Counted from the first letter of the stretch, positions 1 through 8,923 are shown. The stretch: 64,000 bases of DNA from Xenorhabdus sp014467285 (GCF_014467285.1 NZ_NKHR01000006.1:124001-188000), one strand, 5' to 3'. Numbers and translations are program-made. The notes: generated from the sequence alone by a model not told the origin.

Positions 1-671
1 TGCCGCGCACCGGCCTGAACAGCGGTAATGGAGTTAGCCACAGACATACCCAAATCGTCATGGCAATGGACAGAAATGATCGCCTTATCAATATTGGGTA
101 CACGATCAAATAAGGTACTGATAATACCGCCGAATTGGTACGGAGTTGTGTAACCAACGGTGTCGGGGATGTTGACAGTGGTTGCGCCAGCGTTGATTGC
201 TTGTTCGACAATCCGGCACAAATTGTCGATATTTGTACGGCCGGCATCTTCACAGGAGAACTCAATATCATCAGTGTACTTGCGCGCTCGTTTTATTGAG
301 CGGACAGCCATTTCGACAACATCATCAAAGGTTCTTTTCAGTTTGTGTTCGACATGCAGATTGGAGGTAGCCAGAACCATGTGCAAGCGGAAAGCTTCTG
401 CGACTTTCAGGGCTTCGGCAGCAACATCAATATCATTATCAACGCAGCGGGATAAAGCACAGATACGGCTGTTTTTGATTTCACGAGCGATGGTTTGAAC
501 TGATTCAAAATCCCCGGGGGAAGAAACTGGAAAACCGGCCTCAATGATATCGACTCCCAGTCTTTCCAGTGCGTAAGCGATTTGCAGTTTTTCTTTCACA
601 CTCAAGCTGGCTTGTAATGCCTGCTCTCCATCACGCAGTGTGGTATCGAAGATAATAACTTGCTGGCTCAT
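1..671 (-). CDS. leuA: 2-isopropylmalate synthase, N-terminal part (runs off the window)
   Basis: LeuA condenses acetyl-CoA with 2-oxoisovalerate, the first committed step of leucine synthesis, in the cytosol. The reverse strand encodes about 223 residues beginning MSQQVIIFDTTLRDGEQ. The DTTLRDGEQ motif (residues 9-17) and a later HCHDD motif mark the metal-binding TIM-barrel of the HMG-CoA-lyase-like family. The ATG at 671-669 follows a GGAG ribosome site. The protein is cut by the window edge, so the C-terminal regulatory domain is not visible. The leader leuL and its attenuator lie immediately upstream, which identifies this as the first structural gene of the leu operon rather than a paralogous homocitrate synthase. 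Confidence 0.97.
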   Translation of the reverse strand, partial: MSQQVIIFDTTLRDGEQALQASLSVKEKLQIAYALERLGVDIIEAGFPVSSPGDFESVQTIAREIKNSRICALSRCVDNDIDVAAEALKVAEAFRLHMVLATSNLHVEHKLKRTFDDVVEMAVRSIKRARKYTDDIEFSCEDAGRTNIDNLCRIVEQAINAGATTVNIPDTVGYTTPYQFGGIISTLFDRVPNIDKAIISVHCHDDLGMSVANSITAVQAGAR

Positions 672-725
672 GTTGTGCTCCTGTCAAATAGGCGATGATG
701 TTTTATTCTTGTACGTCGTCCAGGT

Positions 726-757
726 AAAAAAAAACCCGCGCCATGCGCGGGTTTTTT
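726..757 (-). terminator. leu operon attenuator terminator
   Basis: A perfect 7-bp GC stem (735-741 with 745-751) has a 3-base loop and is followed on the reverse strand by an uninterrupted run of Ts. It lies between the leuL stop codon and the leuA start. This is the expected place for the Rho-independent attenuator that forms when leucyl-tRNA is plentiful and the leader is translated quickly. Confidence 0.9.
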
Positions 758-776
758 GTTTCTGGTGGAGGTTAAC

Positions 777-860
777 TTAACTTTTACCTGCACCCACCAG
801 CATACCGCGCACATTGAAGGCGATAAGTAGTAGGCTTAGTAGGCGAATGGAAAGAATCAT
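777..860 (-). CDS. leuL: leu operon leader peptide
   Basis: This is a 27-codon reading frame, MILSIRLLSLLLIAFNVRG followed by MLVGAGKS. Seven of the first 21 codons are leucine, and four of those are the rare codon CTA, including two CTA-CTA pairs. Ribosome stalling at these codons under leucine starvation would favour the antiterminator in the leader RNA and allow leuA transcription. The frame sits about 50 nt downstream of a good sigma-70 promoter and ends just before the attenuator stem. Its sequence differs from the E. coli leader, as is usual for leader peptides, but position, length and leucine content identify it. Confidence 0.88.
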   Translation of the reverse strand: MILSIRLLSLLLIAFNVRGMLVGAGKS

Positions 861-913
861 GTAAGTTAACCTTTATAAATTTGTTAATTGGGTTTTAACT
901 GTCCGTTTATTTA

Positions 914-942
914 TAGATACGTTATCTGAAAAACAATGTCAA
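914..942 (-). promoter_or_regulatory. Promoter of leuL-leuA operon
   Basis: Reverse-strand TTGACA (942-937) and TATCTA (919-914) are separated by exactly 17 bases. The likely transcription start is near 907, giving a leader of about 47 nt before the leuL ATG. The perfect -35 box and spacing make this a strong candidate. Confidence 0.8.
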
Positions 943-1220
943 GCATGATAAATATGAATTCAGAGTTAAATATGCTCATCATTGGTTGTTTATTGAACAT
1001 GGTTTGGATTTGGTGACTATTTTTTACATTTTTAGCGATGTTTTTATCTATTTTTCATATCTATATATGGAGTAAAATCCGGCACTGATGGATGATAAAT
1101 GTGTAGTCTGTTATTTTAACCTGTCGTTTTTACGTGGTTTTTAATACGATCGTTTAAATATGACGGTATAAAAACGGATATGCACTGATGGATTTGAGGG
1201 AACAAAGATAAGATGGGTTT

Positions 1221-1280
1221 TAGCTATCGTGTTTTTAGGTATCGTGTTTTTAGGTATCGTGTTTCTAGGTATAGTGTTTT
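1221..1280. repeat. 4 x 15 bp tandem repeat upstream of leuO
   Basis: Four head-to-tail units of 15 bp start at 1221, 1236, 1251 and 1266. The unit is TAGGTATCGTGTTTT with one or two substitutions in units 1, 3 and 4. A further TAG follows. It lies about 480 bp before the leuO start. Confidence 0.9.
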
Positions 1281-1757
1281 TAGATTAATAAATCATAACC
1301 ATGTAGAATATTAATAAATTGTGTCTCGATGTATTAGAAGAACTAATTTCTGATTAATACTTTGGATTATTTTTCTGATAGAAAATATTAATAGAGAGTT
1401 CTGATAACTAGTTGGAATACAGTCATTTTATTATGAATTGTTTCTGCTCTCCATTCTGTCATTATTGGCTGCTCGTTTCGAAAGTAAGTCGTTAGTGTAA
1501 GTTGGGTTATTTCTATTCATATATAACGCATTAATATTCATGCTTATAAAAATATTACGGTTACGTAGATAAGAAGGCATTGGTTGTGCTTATTTATTTT
1601 TTGTACAAGGACGAATCTCAATTTGCTTTCCAACAAATTGGGATAATTGATCTTATTAATTGGTAAGGCGGTTTGAATGTCAAAATGTTGCATTCAAAAA
1701 TCGTCAGTATTCCATTATTTAATGAGATCACTGCTATAAGTTTAGTGGAGTGAAATA

Positions 1758-2705
1758 ATGACTGAATACAACTTAGTAACTACAGGAAAAAAAGAATCAT
1801 GCGATGTTCAATTGCGCAGTGTAGATCTCAATTTGCTTACTGTTTTTGATGCTGTAATGCAAATGCAGAATATCACACGTGCAGCTCAGGCATTAGGAAT
1901 GTCACAACCGGCTGTCAGTAATGCAGTAGCACGTTTGAAGACCATGTTTGATGATGAATTATTTGTTCGTTATGGGCGGGGTATTCAGCCAACGGCCAGA
2001 GCAAAACAGCTCTTCGGGCCACTCAGACAGGCACTTCAAATCGTTCATAATGAATTACCCGGAGTGGGGTTTGATCCTGATAATAGCACAAGGGTATTTA
2101 ACCTCTCTATTTGTAGCCCGCTTGATATTCGTCTGGCTGCTCAAATTGTCGGACAAATAAAAAAACATTCTTCAAATATAGAAGTTGTCATTAAAACACA
2201 AATTAGTGGTGATATTGAAAAGCAATTAAAATATCAGGAAATAGAATTCGTCATCAGTTATACCCAATTAGAATCCCCTGATTTTCATAATTATCCTTTG
2301 TTTAATGATGAGTTGGTTTTGGCAGTTTCTAATCATCATCCCAGAATTGGAAAACGAATTACCCAGCAGCAATTGCAGGAAGAAAGACATGCTATTGTTG
2401 CATTGGAGAATGCAGATTCATTCAGCAAGCCTTACTATGAGAGCAAAGAATTATTGCGTTCTGTTTCTTATCAGGGCACGGATCTAAATAGTGTTCTTAA
2501 TATCGTATCCCAGACTTACTTAGTCGCTATCGTACCAAAATGGATGGTAGAGCATTACTCTGAACAGCTAAATATCTGTTCCGTACCTTTGCCTAATGGT
2601 CAAATTTCTCGCCCTTGCTATTTGATATGGCATGGTTCAACAGATCGAGATAAAGGCCATCAGTGGATGAAATCACTGCTGAGCCATCTTGGCGAACGGG
2701 AATAA
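1758..2705 (+). CDS. leuO: LysR-type regulator LeuO
   Basis: This 315-residue LysR-family DNA-binding protein has the usual E. coli LeuO length. The N-terminal winged helix-turn-helix covers roughly residues 22-82 (VDLNLLTVFDAVMQMQNITR onwards, with MSQPAVSNAVARLK as the recognition segment). A periplasmic-binding-protein-like effector domain follows. LeuO is a global antagonist of H-NS silencing; in Xenorhabdus and Photorhabdus it has been tied to control of secondary metabolism and host interaction (established knowledge, not visible here). The ATG is preceded by GTGGAG. Location between leuA and ilvI matches the E. coli locus except for the extra gene downstream. Confidence 0.95.
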   Translation: MTEYNLVTTGKKESCDVQLRSVDLNLLTVFDAVMQMQNITRAAQALGMSQPAVSNAVARLKTMFDDELFVRYGRGIQPTARAKQLFGPLRQALQIVHNELPGVGFDPDNSTRVFNLSICSPLDIRLAAQIVGQIKKHSSNIEVVIKTQISGDIEKQLKYQEIEFVISYTQLESPDFHNYPLFNDELVLAVSNHHPRIGKRITQQQLQEERHAIVALENADSFSKPYYESKELLRSVSYQGTDLNSVLNIVSQTYLVAIVPKWMVEHYSEQLNICSVPLPNGQISRPCYLIWHGSTDRDKGHQWMKSLLSHLGERE

Positions 2706-2718
2706 AATAAAAGGGATG

Positions 2719-2768
2719 AAGAGCCCTGTTCTGGTAATGATGACTGGCATAGGGCTCTTAGTCTTTTA
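2719..2768 (+). terminator. Terminator after leuO
   Basis: A 9-bp stem (2719-2727 with 2751-2759) encloses a 23-base loop and is followed by a T-containing stretch (AGTCTTTTA). It starts 14 bases after the leuO stop. The loop is long for an intrinsic terminator. Confidence 0.6.
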
Positions 2769-2981
2769 CTCTTCTTACGACATTTATCTCTGTTTATCTG
2801 TAGTTATTCGACAAATCCTGCAAGTATTTTCTCCTTCAGAGGGAGAAGATATTTAAAATACACTTCCCCCTTTTACTAGGAATAGGTAGACTGCGTTGAA
2901 ATAGCTAACATCTGTAAGCTGAAAAGTAGGCAGCATGCTTGCTGAGTACGCAGAATGAAAATATTTATACAGGAATATATT

Positions 2982-4784
2982 GTGATAACAGACTCTCTGC
3001 ATTCCTATCACTTGGTTAACCGATTACAGCAACAAGCCAATGAATCTCCGGAAAAAATTGCATTCCGACAATGGTCGTCATCAGAGCAGCTCGAAATGAG
3101 TTGGCGTGAAGTCGGGTGTACAACGAAATCCGTGGCAAGGGCGTTGCTGTCATTGGGGGTGGAAGTGCAGGGAAAAGTCGGCATTTTTGCACAAAACTGT
3201 ATGGCGTGGTCATTAGCTGATTTGGCTATTCTGCAGCTCAGGGCTGTGACAGTACCGCTTTATGCAACCAGTACCTGCGAGCAAGCGGCATTTATTCTCA
3301 AGGATGCAGGCGCGAAAATACTGTTTGTGGGTGGACAGGAGCAATATGATGTTGCAATGCCATTGATTGAATTGTGTCCCGAACTTTCTCATCTTATTGT
3401 TATGGATGAGTCTGTGGATTTAAAGGGATGCCCGCAAGCAATATATTTATCAGCTTTCATTGACAATGACCACGCACAATATCAGCCAGAACTTGATAGC
3501 CGTATTGCTGCTCAGGATTTGGATGATCTTTTCACCCTAATCTATACCTCTGGTACAACGGGGGAACCCAAGGGAGTCATGTTGGATTATCGCAATATTG
3601 CTTCTCAGCTTTACCTGCATGACCAAAGATTGACCTTGACGAAACAGGATGTGTCCCTCTGTTTTTTACCATTGTCCCATATCTTCGAACGGGCATGGAG
3701 CTATTATGTCATACATACTGGAGCCCTGAATGTCTATTTGACTGATACAAATCTTGTCCGTGAGGCAATGGTTGATGTGCGTCCAACGGTTATGTGTTCT
3801 GTTCCCCGTTTTTATGAAAAAGTACATGGTGCAATCTTGGGGAAAGTTTCTCAGGCTCCTGTTTTGCGCAGAATGATTTTTAATTGGGCATTAAAGCGTG
3901 GCGAAAACCACTGGATGCGTCAGCAACAGAACAAAAAAGGTTGTCCATTTACGCGTTGCAGTTATCAATTGGCTGACAAACTGGTGTTGAGCAAGCTCCG
4001 TAATCTGTTGGGAGGGAGAGTTCGTTTTCTGCCAGTGGCGGGGGCACGGCTTGATGATGTTATCACCCGTTTCTTTCTGTCCATTGGCCTCAATATCAAA
4101 TATGGCTACGGTATGACAGAAACCTGTGCAACGGTGTCTTGCTGGGAAGAAAAGAGTTATCTGTTGGGCTCAATTGGTACGCCATTACCCGGTGTTGAAG
4201 TTCGCATCAGTACGGAGAGCGAGATCCAAGTGCGTGGGCCTATTGTGATGAAGGGGTATTTCAACCGTCCAGAGGAAACTGTGCGTGCTTTTACTGAAGA
4301 TGGTTGGCTGAAGACCGGCGATGCGGGTGGATTGGATGATAATGGTAATTTGTTTATCACCGAACGCCTGAAAGACTTGATGAAAACATCAACAGGAAAA
4401 TATATCGCCCCACAAATGATTGAAGGCATGTTGGGTCAGGATCGCTTTATTGAGCATGTCGCGGTTATTGCTGATGCCCGCCAGTTTGTTTCTGCCCTGA
4501 TTGTTCCCAGTTATGAAGCCATTGAAGAATATGCAAAATCTATCAACCTTCATTATCGCGATCGTCTTGAATTACTGCGAAATCATCAAATTATTGAGTT
4601 GTTTGAACAGCGTTTGAAAGATATGCAGAAAAATATTGTCAAATTTCATCAGGTCAAACGATTTATTCTTTTACCTGAAGCCTTCTCCATGGAAAAAGGA
4701 GAATTAACGCCGACATTGAAATTACGCCGCAAGATTATTTCACAGCGTTATCAGAGTGAAATTGAATCCATGTATCGGGATTGA
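2982..4784 (+). CDS. Long-chain acyl-CoA synthetase-like AMP-forming ligase
   Basis: This 600-residue member of the ANL superfamily is of the FAA1 (COG1022) type. Such enzymes activate a carboxylic acid as acyl-AMP and transfer it to CoA. Visible motifs are the P-loop YTSGTTGEPKG (about 188-198), YGMTET in the centre, the GWLKTGDAG aspartate motif, the hinge region ITERLKDLMKTSTGKYIAP and the C-terminal lysine region KGELTPTLKLRRK. I chose the GTG at 2982 because AGGA lies 7 bases upstream; an in-frame ATG at 2955 would add nine residues but has no ribosome site. The gene sits alone between leuO and ilvI, where E. coli has none. The substrate cannot be read from sequence, and no carrier-protein or condensation domain is present. 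Confidence 0.85.
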   Translation: MITDSLHSYHLVNRLQQQANESPEKIAFRQWSSSEQLEMSWREVGCTTKSVARALLSLGVEVQGKVGIFAQNCMAWSLADLAILQLRAVTVPLYATSTCEQAAFILKDAGAKILFVGGQEQYDVAMPLIELCPELSHLIVMDESVDLKGCPQAIYLSAFIDNDHAQYQPELDSRIAAQDLDDLFTLIYTSGTTGEPKGVMLDYRNIASQLYLHDQRLTLTKQDVSLCFLPLSHIFERAWSYYVIHTGALNVYLTDTNLVREAMVDVRPTVMCSVPRFYEKVHGAILGKVSQAPVLRRMIFNWALKRGENHWMRQQQNKKGCPFTRCSYQLADKLVLSKLRNLLGGRVRFLPVAGARLDDVITRFFLSIGLNIKYGYGMTETCATVSCWEEKSYLLGSIGTPLPGVEVRISTESEIQVRGPIVMKGYFNRPEETVRAFTEDGWLKTGDAGGLDDNGNLFITERLKDLMKTSTGKYIAPQMIEGMLGQDRFIEHVAVIADARQFVSALIVPSYEAIEEYAKSINLHYRDRLELLRNHQIIELFEQRLKDMQKNIVKFHQVKRFILLPEAFSMEKGELTPTLKLRRKIISQRYQSEIESMYRD

Positions 4785-4877
4785 TGGCAGGAAAAAGCCG
4801 GGCTCTTATTAAAAAAATGTTTTTAATATGTGAATTGATGTTTGCTAACACTTGTGTCTGACGTTATGTTAGTTAAC

Positions 4878-4961
4878 TTGACGCTATAAAATAGCGCTAA
4901 ACAATGATTCACTTTATATAAATAACAAATGGGATAAATAAGGCTATTTCACAGTAGCCTT
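4878..4961 (+). promoter_or_regulatory. Upstream region of ilvIH with two small hairpins
   Basis: TTGACG at 4878-4883 could be a -35 element but has no good -10 at 17 bases. It overlaps a perfect 6-bp hairpin (4882-4887 with 4891-4896). A second perfect 7-bp stem (4940-4946 with 4955-4961) lies 51 bases before the ilvI start and has no T tract. In E. coli ilvIH is activated by Lrp binding upstream; I cannot assign Lrp sites here. Confidence 0.35.
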
Positions 4962-5012
4962 ATGAAGTGCCAATTATTAATAACTTGCAAACAGAGCCTG
5001 GAGGCAAACTCG

Positions 5013-6740
5013 ATGGAGATGTTGTCAGGAGCCGAAATGGTCGTGAGATCGTTAATCGATCAGGGCGTTGAACATGTGTTCGGTTATCCGGGCGGGGCTG
5101 TATTGGATATTTACGATGCCCTGCATACGGTGGGAGGCATTGAACATATTCTGGTTCGTCATGAGCAGGGTGCTGTTCATATGGCTGATGGATATACCCG
5201 TTCTACGGGAAAAGTCGGGGTTGTTTTGGTGACTTCCGGGCCGGGAGCAACGAATGCCATCACAGGAATTGCAACGGCATACATGGATTCAATTCCTATG
5301 GTCATTCTGTCAGGTCAGGTTGCCAGTTCCCTGATAGGCAATGATGCTTTTCAGGAATGCGATATGGTGGGAATTTCCCGTCCCATAGTGAAACATAGCT
5401 TTCTGGTGAAAAAAGCGGAAGATATTCCAAGTACGATTAAAAAAGCTTTTTATTTGGCAGCAAGTGGCCGGCCCGGGCCAGTTGTTATCGATTTCCCCAA
5501 AGATACCGTCAATCCTGCGTTGAAATTTCAGTATGTGTATCCTGAAACAATCAAGATGCGTTCTTACAATCCTACCATTCAGGGACACAAGGGGCAGATC
5601 AAGCGTGTATTGAAAACGCTGCTGAGTGCGAAAAAGCCTGTGATTTATGTTGGTGGGGGGGCCATCAATTCAGAATGTTCTGCGGAGCTATTGACGCTTG
5701 CTGAGCGTCTTCACATTCCGGTTGTGAGTTCGCTCATGGGGTTGGGGGCGTTTCCTGCTACCCATAGGCAAAGTTTGGGCATGTTGGGAATGCACGGTAC
5801 TTTCGAAGCCAATAAAGCAATGCACAATTCCGATGTGATTTTTGCGATAGGGGTGCGCTTTGATGATCGCACAACCAATAATCTGGAAAAATATTGTCCG
5901 GAAGCAACGATACTGCATATTGATATCGACCCGACTTCAATTTCGAAAACGGTGACGGCAGATATCCCTATCGTTGGGGATGCGAAACAGGTGCTCAGGC
6001 AGATGCTGGAGATGTTAAATTCCACTGAAGATACCCAAGATCCTGACGCCCTGAAAGATTGGTGGCTTTCTATAGGACAGTGGCGTAGCCGCAAATGCCT
6101 TGATTATGATCGCACCACAGCGAAGATTAAACCACAGGCGGTAATAGAAGCCCTTTATCGTCTCACGGAAGGGAAAGCGTACTTGGCATCCGATGTTGGT
6201 CAGCACCAGATGTTTGCTGCCCTGCATTATCCATTTGATAAGCCAAGGCATTGGATCAATTCAGGGGGCTTAGGAACAATGGGATTTGGCCTGCCTGCTG
6301 CCCTTGGCGTGAAGTTGGCAAAACCTGATGCAACAGTCGTGTGTGTGACAGGGGACGGCAGTATTCAGATGAATATTCAGGAATTGTCCACCGCCTTGCA
6401 ATATGGTTTGCCTGTGCTGGTTCTGAACTTGAACAACCGTTTTCTGGGAATGGTAAAACAGTGGCAGGACATGATATACGCAGGTCGTCACTCTCAATCC
6501 TATATGGAATCCCTGCCTGATTTTGTCAAACTGGCAGAGGCTTATGGCCATATTGGCATTTCCATCCAAACTTACGATGAACTGGAAACGAAACTGGCTC
6601 AGGCTCTGCATGAAGTCACTGAAAATCAACGTCTGGTTTTCGTGGATGTTACCGTTGATGAAACTGAACATGTTTATCCAATGCAGATCCGTGGTGGAGC
6701 AATGGATGAAATGTGGTTAAGCAAAACAGAGAGGACCTGA
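5013..6740 (+). CDS. ilvI: Acetolactate synthase III large subunit
   Basis: IlvI is the catalytic subunit of the acetohydroxyacid synthase that makes acetolactate and acetohydroxybutyrate for valine, leucine and isoleucine. It has three domains: TPP pyrimidine binding with RHEQ (Glu about residue 51), a central FAD-binding domain, and the TPP diphosphate motif GDGSIQMN ending in NN. The frame is open from 4962, but the ATG at 5013 matches the family start (MEMLSGAEMVVRSL) and has GGAGG 8 bases upstream. It gives 575 residues against 574 in E. coli. ilvH follows after 2 bases, so the two form one operon. Confidence 0.97.
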   Translation: MEMLSGAEMVVRSLIDQGVEHVFGYPGGAVLDIYDALHTVGGIEHILVRHEQGAVHMADGYTRSTGKVGVVLVTSGPGATNAITGIATAYMDSIPMVILSGQVASSLIGNDAFQECDMVGISRPIVKHSFLVKKAEDIPSTIKKAFYLAASGRPGPVVIDFPKDTVNPALKFQYVYPETIKMRSYNPTIQGHKGQIKRVLKTLLSAKKPVIYVGGGAINSECSAELLTLAERLHIPVVSSLMGLGAFPATHRQSLGMLGMHGTFEANKAMHNSDVIFAIGVRFDDRTTNNLEKYCPEATILHIDIDPTSISKTVTADIPIVGDAKQVLRQMLEMLNSTEDTQDPDALKDWWLSIGQWRSRKCLDYDRTTAKIKPQAVIEALYRLTEGKAYLASDVGQHQMFAALHYPFDKPRHWINSGGLGTMGFGLPAALGVKLAKPDATVVCVTGDGSIQMNIQELSTALQYGLPVLVLNLNNRFLGMVKQWQDMIYAGRHSQSYMESLPDFVKLAEAYGHIGISIQTYDELETKLAQALHEVTENQRLVFVDVTVDETEHVYPMQIRGGAMDEMWLSKTERT

Positions 6741-6742
6741 TC

Positions 6743-7234
6743 ATGCGCCGGATTTTGTCTGTATTACTTGAAAACGAATCGGGAGCATTATCCCGCGTGG
6801 TGGGGCTATTTTCCCAACGGGGTTATAACATCGAAAGCCTGACAGTCGCGCCGACTGAAGATCCAACATTGTCCCGCATGACTATTCAGACCAAAGGTGA
6901 TGCCAAGGTACTGGAACAAATCGAGAAGCAACTGCACAAACTGGTGGATGTGCTGCGGGTCAATGAGTTGACAGCAGGGCCTCATGTTGAGCGTGAAATT
7001 ATGTTGGTGAAATTACAAGCCAGCGGGGATGGACGGGAAGAGATCAAGCGTAGCGCGGATATTTTTCGTGGGCAGATCGTTGATGTAACATCAACGCTTT
7101 ATACCGTCCAGTTAGCAGGGACGAGCGAAAAACTGGATGCTTTCCTTAATTCAGTAAGAGATATGGCTGAGATCGTGGAAGTGGTCCGCTCAGGCATTGT
7201 TGGCATCTCTCGCGGAGATAAAATTATGCGATGA
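6743..7234 (+). CDS. ilvH: Acetolactate synthase III small (regulatory) subunit
   Basis: IlvH binds IlvI, raises its activity and confers valine feedback inhibition. The 163-residue product has an N-terminal ACT domain (MRRILSVLLENESGALSRV, about 1-75) and the conserved C-terminal domain with REIMLVKL and DVTSTLYTVQL. The frame is open from 6713 inside ilvI; the ATG at 6743, two bases after the ilvI stop and preceded by GAGGA, is the family start. Confidence 0.97.
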   Translation: MRRILSVLLENESGALSRVVGLFSQRGYNIESLTVAPTEDPTLSRMTIQTKGDAKVLEQIEKQLHKLVDVLRVNELTAGPHVEREIMLVKLQASGDGREEIKRSADIFRGQIVDVTSTLYTVQLAGTSEKLDAFLNSVRDMAEIVEVVRSGIVGISRGDKIMR

Positions 7235-7273
7235 AAAATCGTAATCTGCGGGGTAATATACAGATATTCATTG

Positions 7274-7300
7274 AGCCCTATTGTAAAGTAGGGCTTTTTC
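7274..7300 (+). terminator. Terminator after ilvIH
   Basis: A 7-bp stem (7274-7280 with 7289-7295), 8-base loop and T5 tract lie 40 bases after the ilvH stop and 23 bases before cra. This is a typical intrinsic terminator separating the two transcription units. Confidence 0.85.
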
Positions 7301-7322
7301 ATCATATTACTGAGGGGTTAAT

Positions 7323-8330
7323 GTGAAACTGGATGAGATCGCCCGCTTAGCAGGTGTTTCACGTACTACGGCCAGTTATGTTATCAATGGTAAAGCCAAA
7401 CAGTATCGGGTTAGTGATAAAACAGTAGAAAAAGTGATGGCCGTGGTCAGGGAACACAATTACCATCCTAATGCTGTTGCTGCTGGCTTACGAGCCGGGC
7501 GTACCCGTTCAATTGGTTTAGTCATACCCGATTTGGAAAATACGAGTTACACCCGTATTGCCAATTATCTTGAACGTCAGGCACGGCAGCGCGGATACCA
7601 GCTATTGATCGCATGTTCTGAAGATCAGCCTGATAATGAGATGCGTTGTGTTGAGCATCTTTTACAACGTCAAGTTGATGCCATCATTGTTTCCACGGCC
7701 TTGCCTCCCGAACACCCTTTTTACCAGCGTTGGGCAAATCGCTCACTGCCGATCATTGCACTTGACCGTGCGCTGGATAGTGAACATTTTATCAGCGTTG
7801 TTGGTGATGACCTTGAAGATGCCAAAATGTTGGCGCAGGAATTACGCCAATTCCCGGCAGAGTCTGTTCTTTATTTAGGGGCATTGCCTGAATTATCGGT
7901 AAGTTTCTTGCGTGAACAAGGGTTCCGTGAAGCGTGGGAGAATGACCCACGGGAAGTGAACTATCTGTATGCAAATAGCTATGAGCGTGAGGCTGCGGCG
8001 GAAGTATTTGCTGCATGGTTAGCAACAAATCCGGTTCCTCAGGCGCTGTATACCACTTCGTTTGCCTTGCTTCAGGGCGTTATGGATACCATTCTCAAAC
8101 GGAGCGGTCGTCTACCGGATCAGTTAGTGATTGCGACATTTGGTGATCATGAGTTGCTTGATTTCCTTGAATGCCCTGTTTTGTCTGTGGCACAGCGTCA
8201 TCGCGATGTCGCTGAATGCGCTCTGGGGCTGGTATTAGCGAGTTTAGATGAAAAACAGCGACCTGTTCCCGGAATAACCCGAATGCGTCGTCATTTATGT
8301 CGTCGCGGTAAGCTGAGCCGAAAAGCCTAA
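7323..8330 (+). CDS. cra: Catabolite repressor/activator Cra (FruR)
   Basis: This LacI-family regulator of carbon flow responds to fructose phosphates in E. coli, repressing glycolytic and activating gluconeogenic genes. The 335-residue protein has the N-terminal LacI helix-turn-helix (MKLDEIARLAGVSRTTASYV, residues 1-20), the hinge with RSIGLVIPDLEN, and a periplasmic-binding-like effector domain. The start is GTG at 7323, preceded by GAGGGG; E. coli cra also uses GTG and codes for 334 residues. Position between ilvH and mraZ is the standard enterobacterial one. Confidence 0.96.
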   Translation: MKLDEIARLAGVSRTTASYVINGKAKQYRVSDKTVEKVMAVVREHNYHPNAVAAGLRAGRTRSIGLVIPDLENTSYTRIANYLERQARQRGYQLLIACSEDQPDNEMRCVEHLLQRQVDAIIVSTALPPEHPFYQRWANRSLPIIALDRALDSEHFISVVGDDLEDAKMLAQELRQFPAESVLYLGALPELSVSFLREQGFREAWENDPREVNYLYANSYEREAAAEVFAAWLATNPVPQALYTTSFALLQGVMDTILKRSGRLPDQLVIATFGDHELLDFLECPVLSVAQRHRDVAECALGLVLASLDEKQRPVPGITRMRRHLCRRGKLSRKA

Positions 8331-8333
8331 TTG

Positions 8334-8360
8334 AGTACCCTCATTGAAGATGAGGGTACT
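8334..8360 (+). terminator. Hairpin after cra
   Basis: A perfect 11-bp inverted repeat (8334-8344 with 8350-8360) with a 5-base loop begins 4 bases after the cra stop. The T tract is weak (GTTTGTCC), so it may work as a Rho-independent terminator of modest strength or as an RNA 3'-end stabiliser. Confidence 0.6.
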
Positions 8361-8886
8361 GTTTGTCCCACAAAAATCATCGAAATACACTTTTTTCGTA
8401 ATTTTAAGACTATTCTGACTAAAATTCCTCTGAACATAATTTTATGACAACTAAAAACGATAATATGTTATTTAAAATGATCGGATGAATAATTCGCCAT
8501 TTAAGCCATATGATTTATAAGGTTTACTGTTGTCCTGTAATGGCTTTTTTTACTTGATTGATATTTAATTGTTTTTACTCCTTTAGGAAATATTGAATTT
8601 CATAAAGTTATTATTTTTTATACTACTATAACTTAAATATATTTTTATTATTGATAGGTTTTCATTGATTAACAATTGGGCAACAATGAGGTATGAGTTG
8701 CATAAATTAATTTAAGTGGTAAGTATTTGCTCGAAACTTCACGCTAAAACAGACTCTCTACAGCTTTATTAATTTATTCAAAATTATCATAGTGTTATCT
8801 ATTATTAATATAGCTAAATCTAAAAAATCCTTCTTTTTCTCTTCCAAATCTTTCTGTAAATCTAGCTAAAGCGCACGGGCTCTGGC
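8361..8886. other. AT-rich spacer before the dcw promoter
   Basis: About 525 bases of AT-rich sequence without a convincing reading frame on either strand. I see no repeats or RNA genes. The downstream edge leads into the mra promoter. Confidence 0.5.
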
Positions 8887-8916
8887 TTGACAAGGTTTTC
8901 ATACCATCCGTAAACT
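8887..8916 (+). promoter_or_regulatory. Promoter of the mraZ-dcw cluster
   Basis: TTGACA (8887-8892) and TAAACT (8911-8916) are separated by 18 bases. The predicted start of transcription is near 8923, just before the MraZ-box repeats and 55 bases before the mraZ ATG. Confidence 0.75.
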
Positions 8917-8923
8917 CTTAATT

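Larger units (their letters stand above)
861..1757. other. Long AT-rich divergent spacer between leuL and leuO
   Basis: These 897 bases hold no convincing gene. They contain the leu promoter at the left end and a 4 x 15 bp tandem repeat near the middle. The rest is AT-rich sequence of the kind bound by H-NS and LeuO in E. coli and Salmonella, where the leuO promoter is silenced by H-NS. H-NS binding here is inference from composition and position. Confidence 0.6.

Noticed and set aside
160..498. A forward frame opposite leuA
   Set aside because: Antisense to the conserved LeuA catalytic domain; no recognisable protein features.
4962..5012. N-terminal extension of IlvI or an ilvI leader peptide
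   Set aside because: It is in frame with ilvI, not rich in branched-chain codons followed by a terminator, and the ATG at 5013 has the proper ribosome site and family start.
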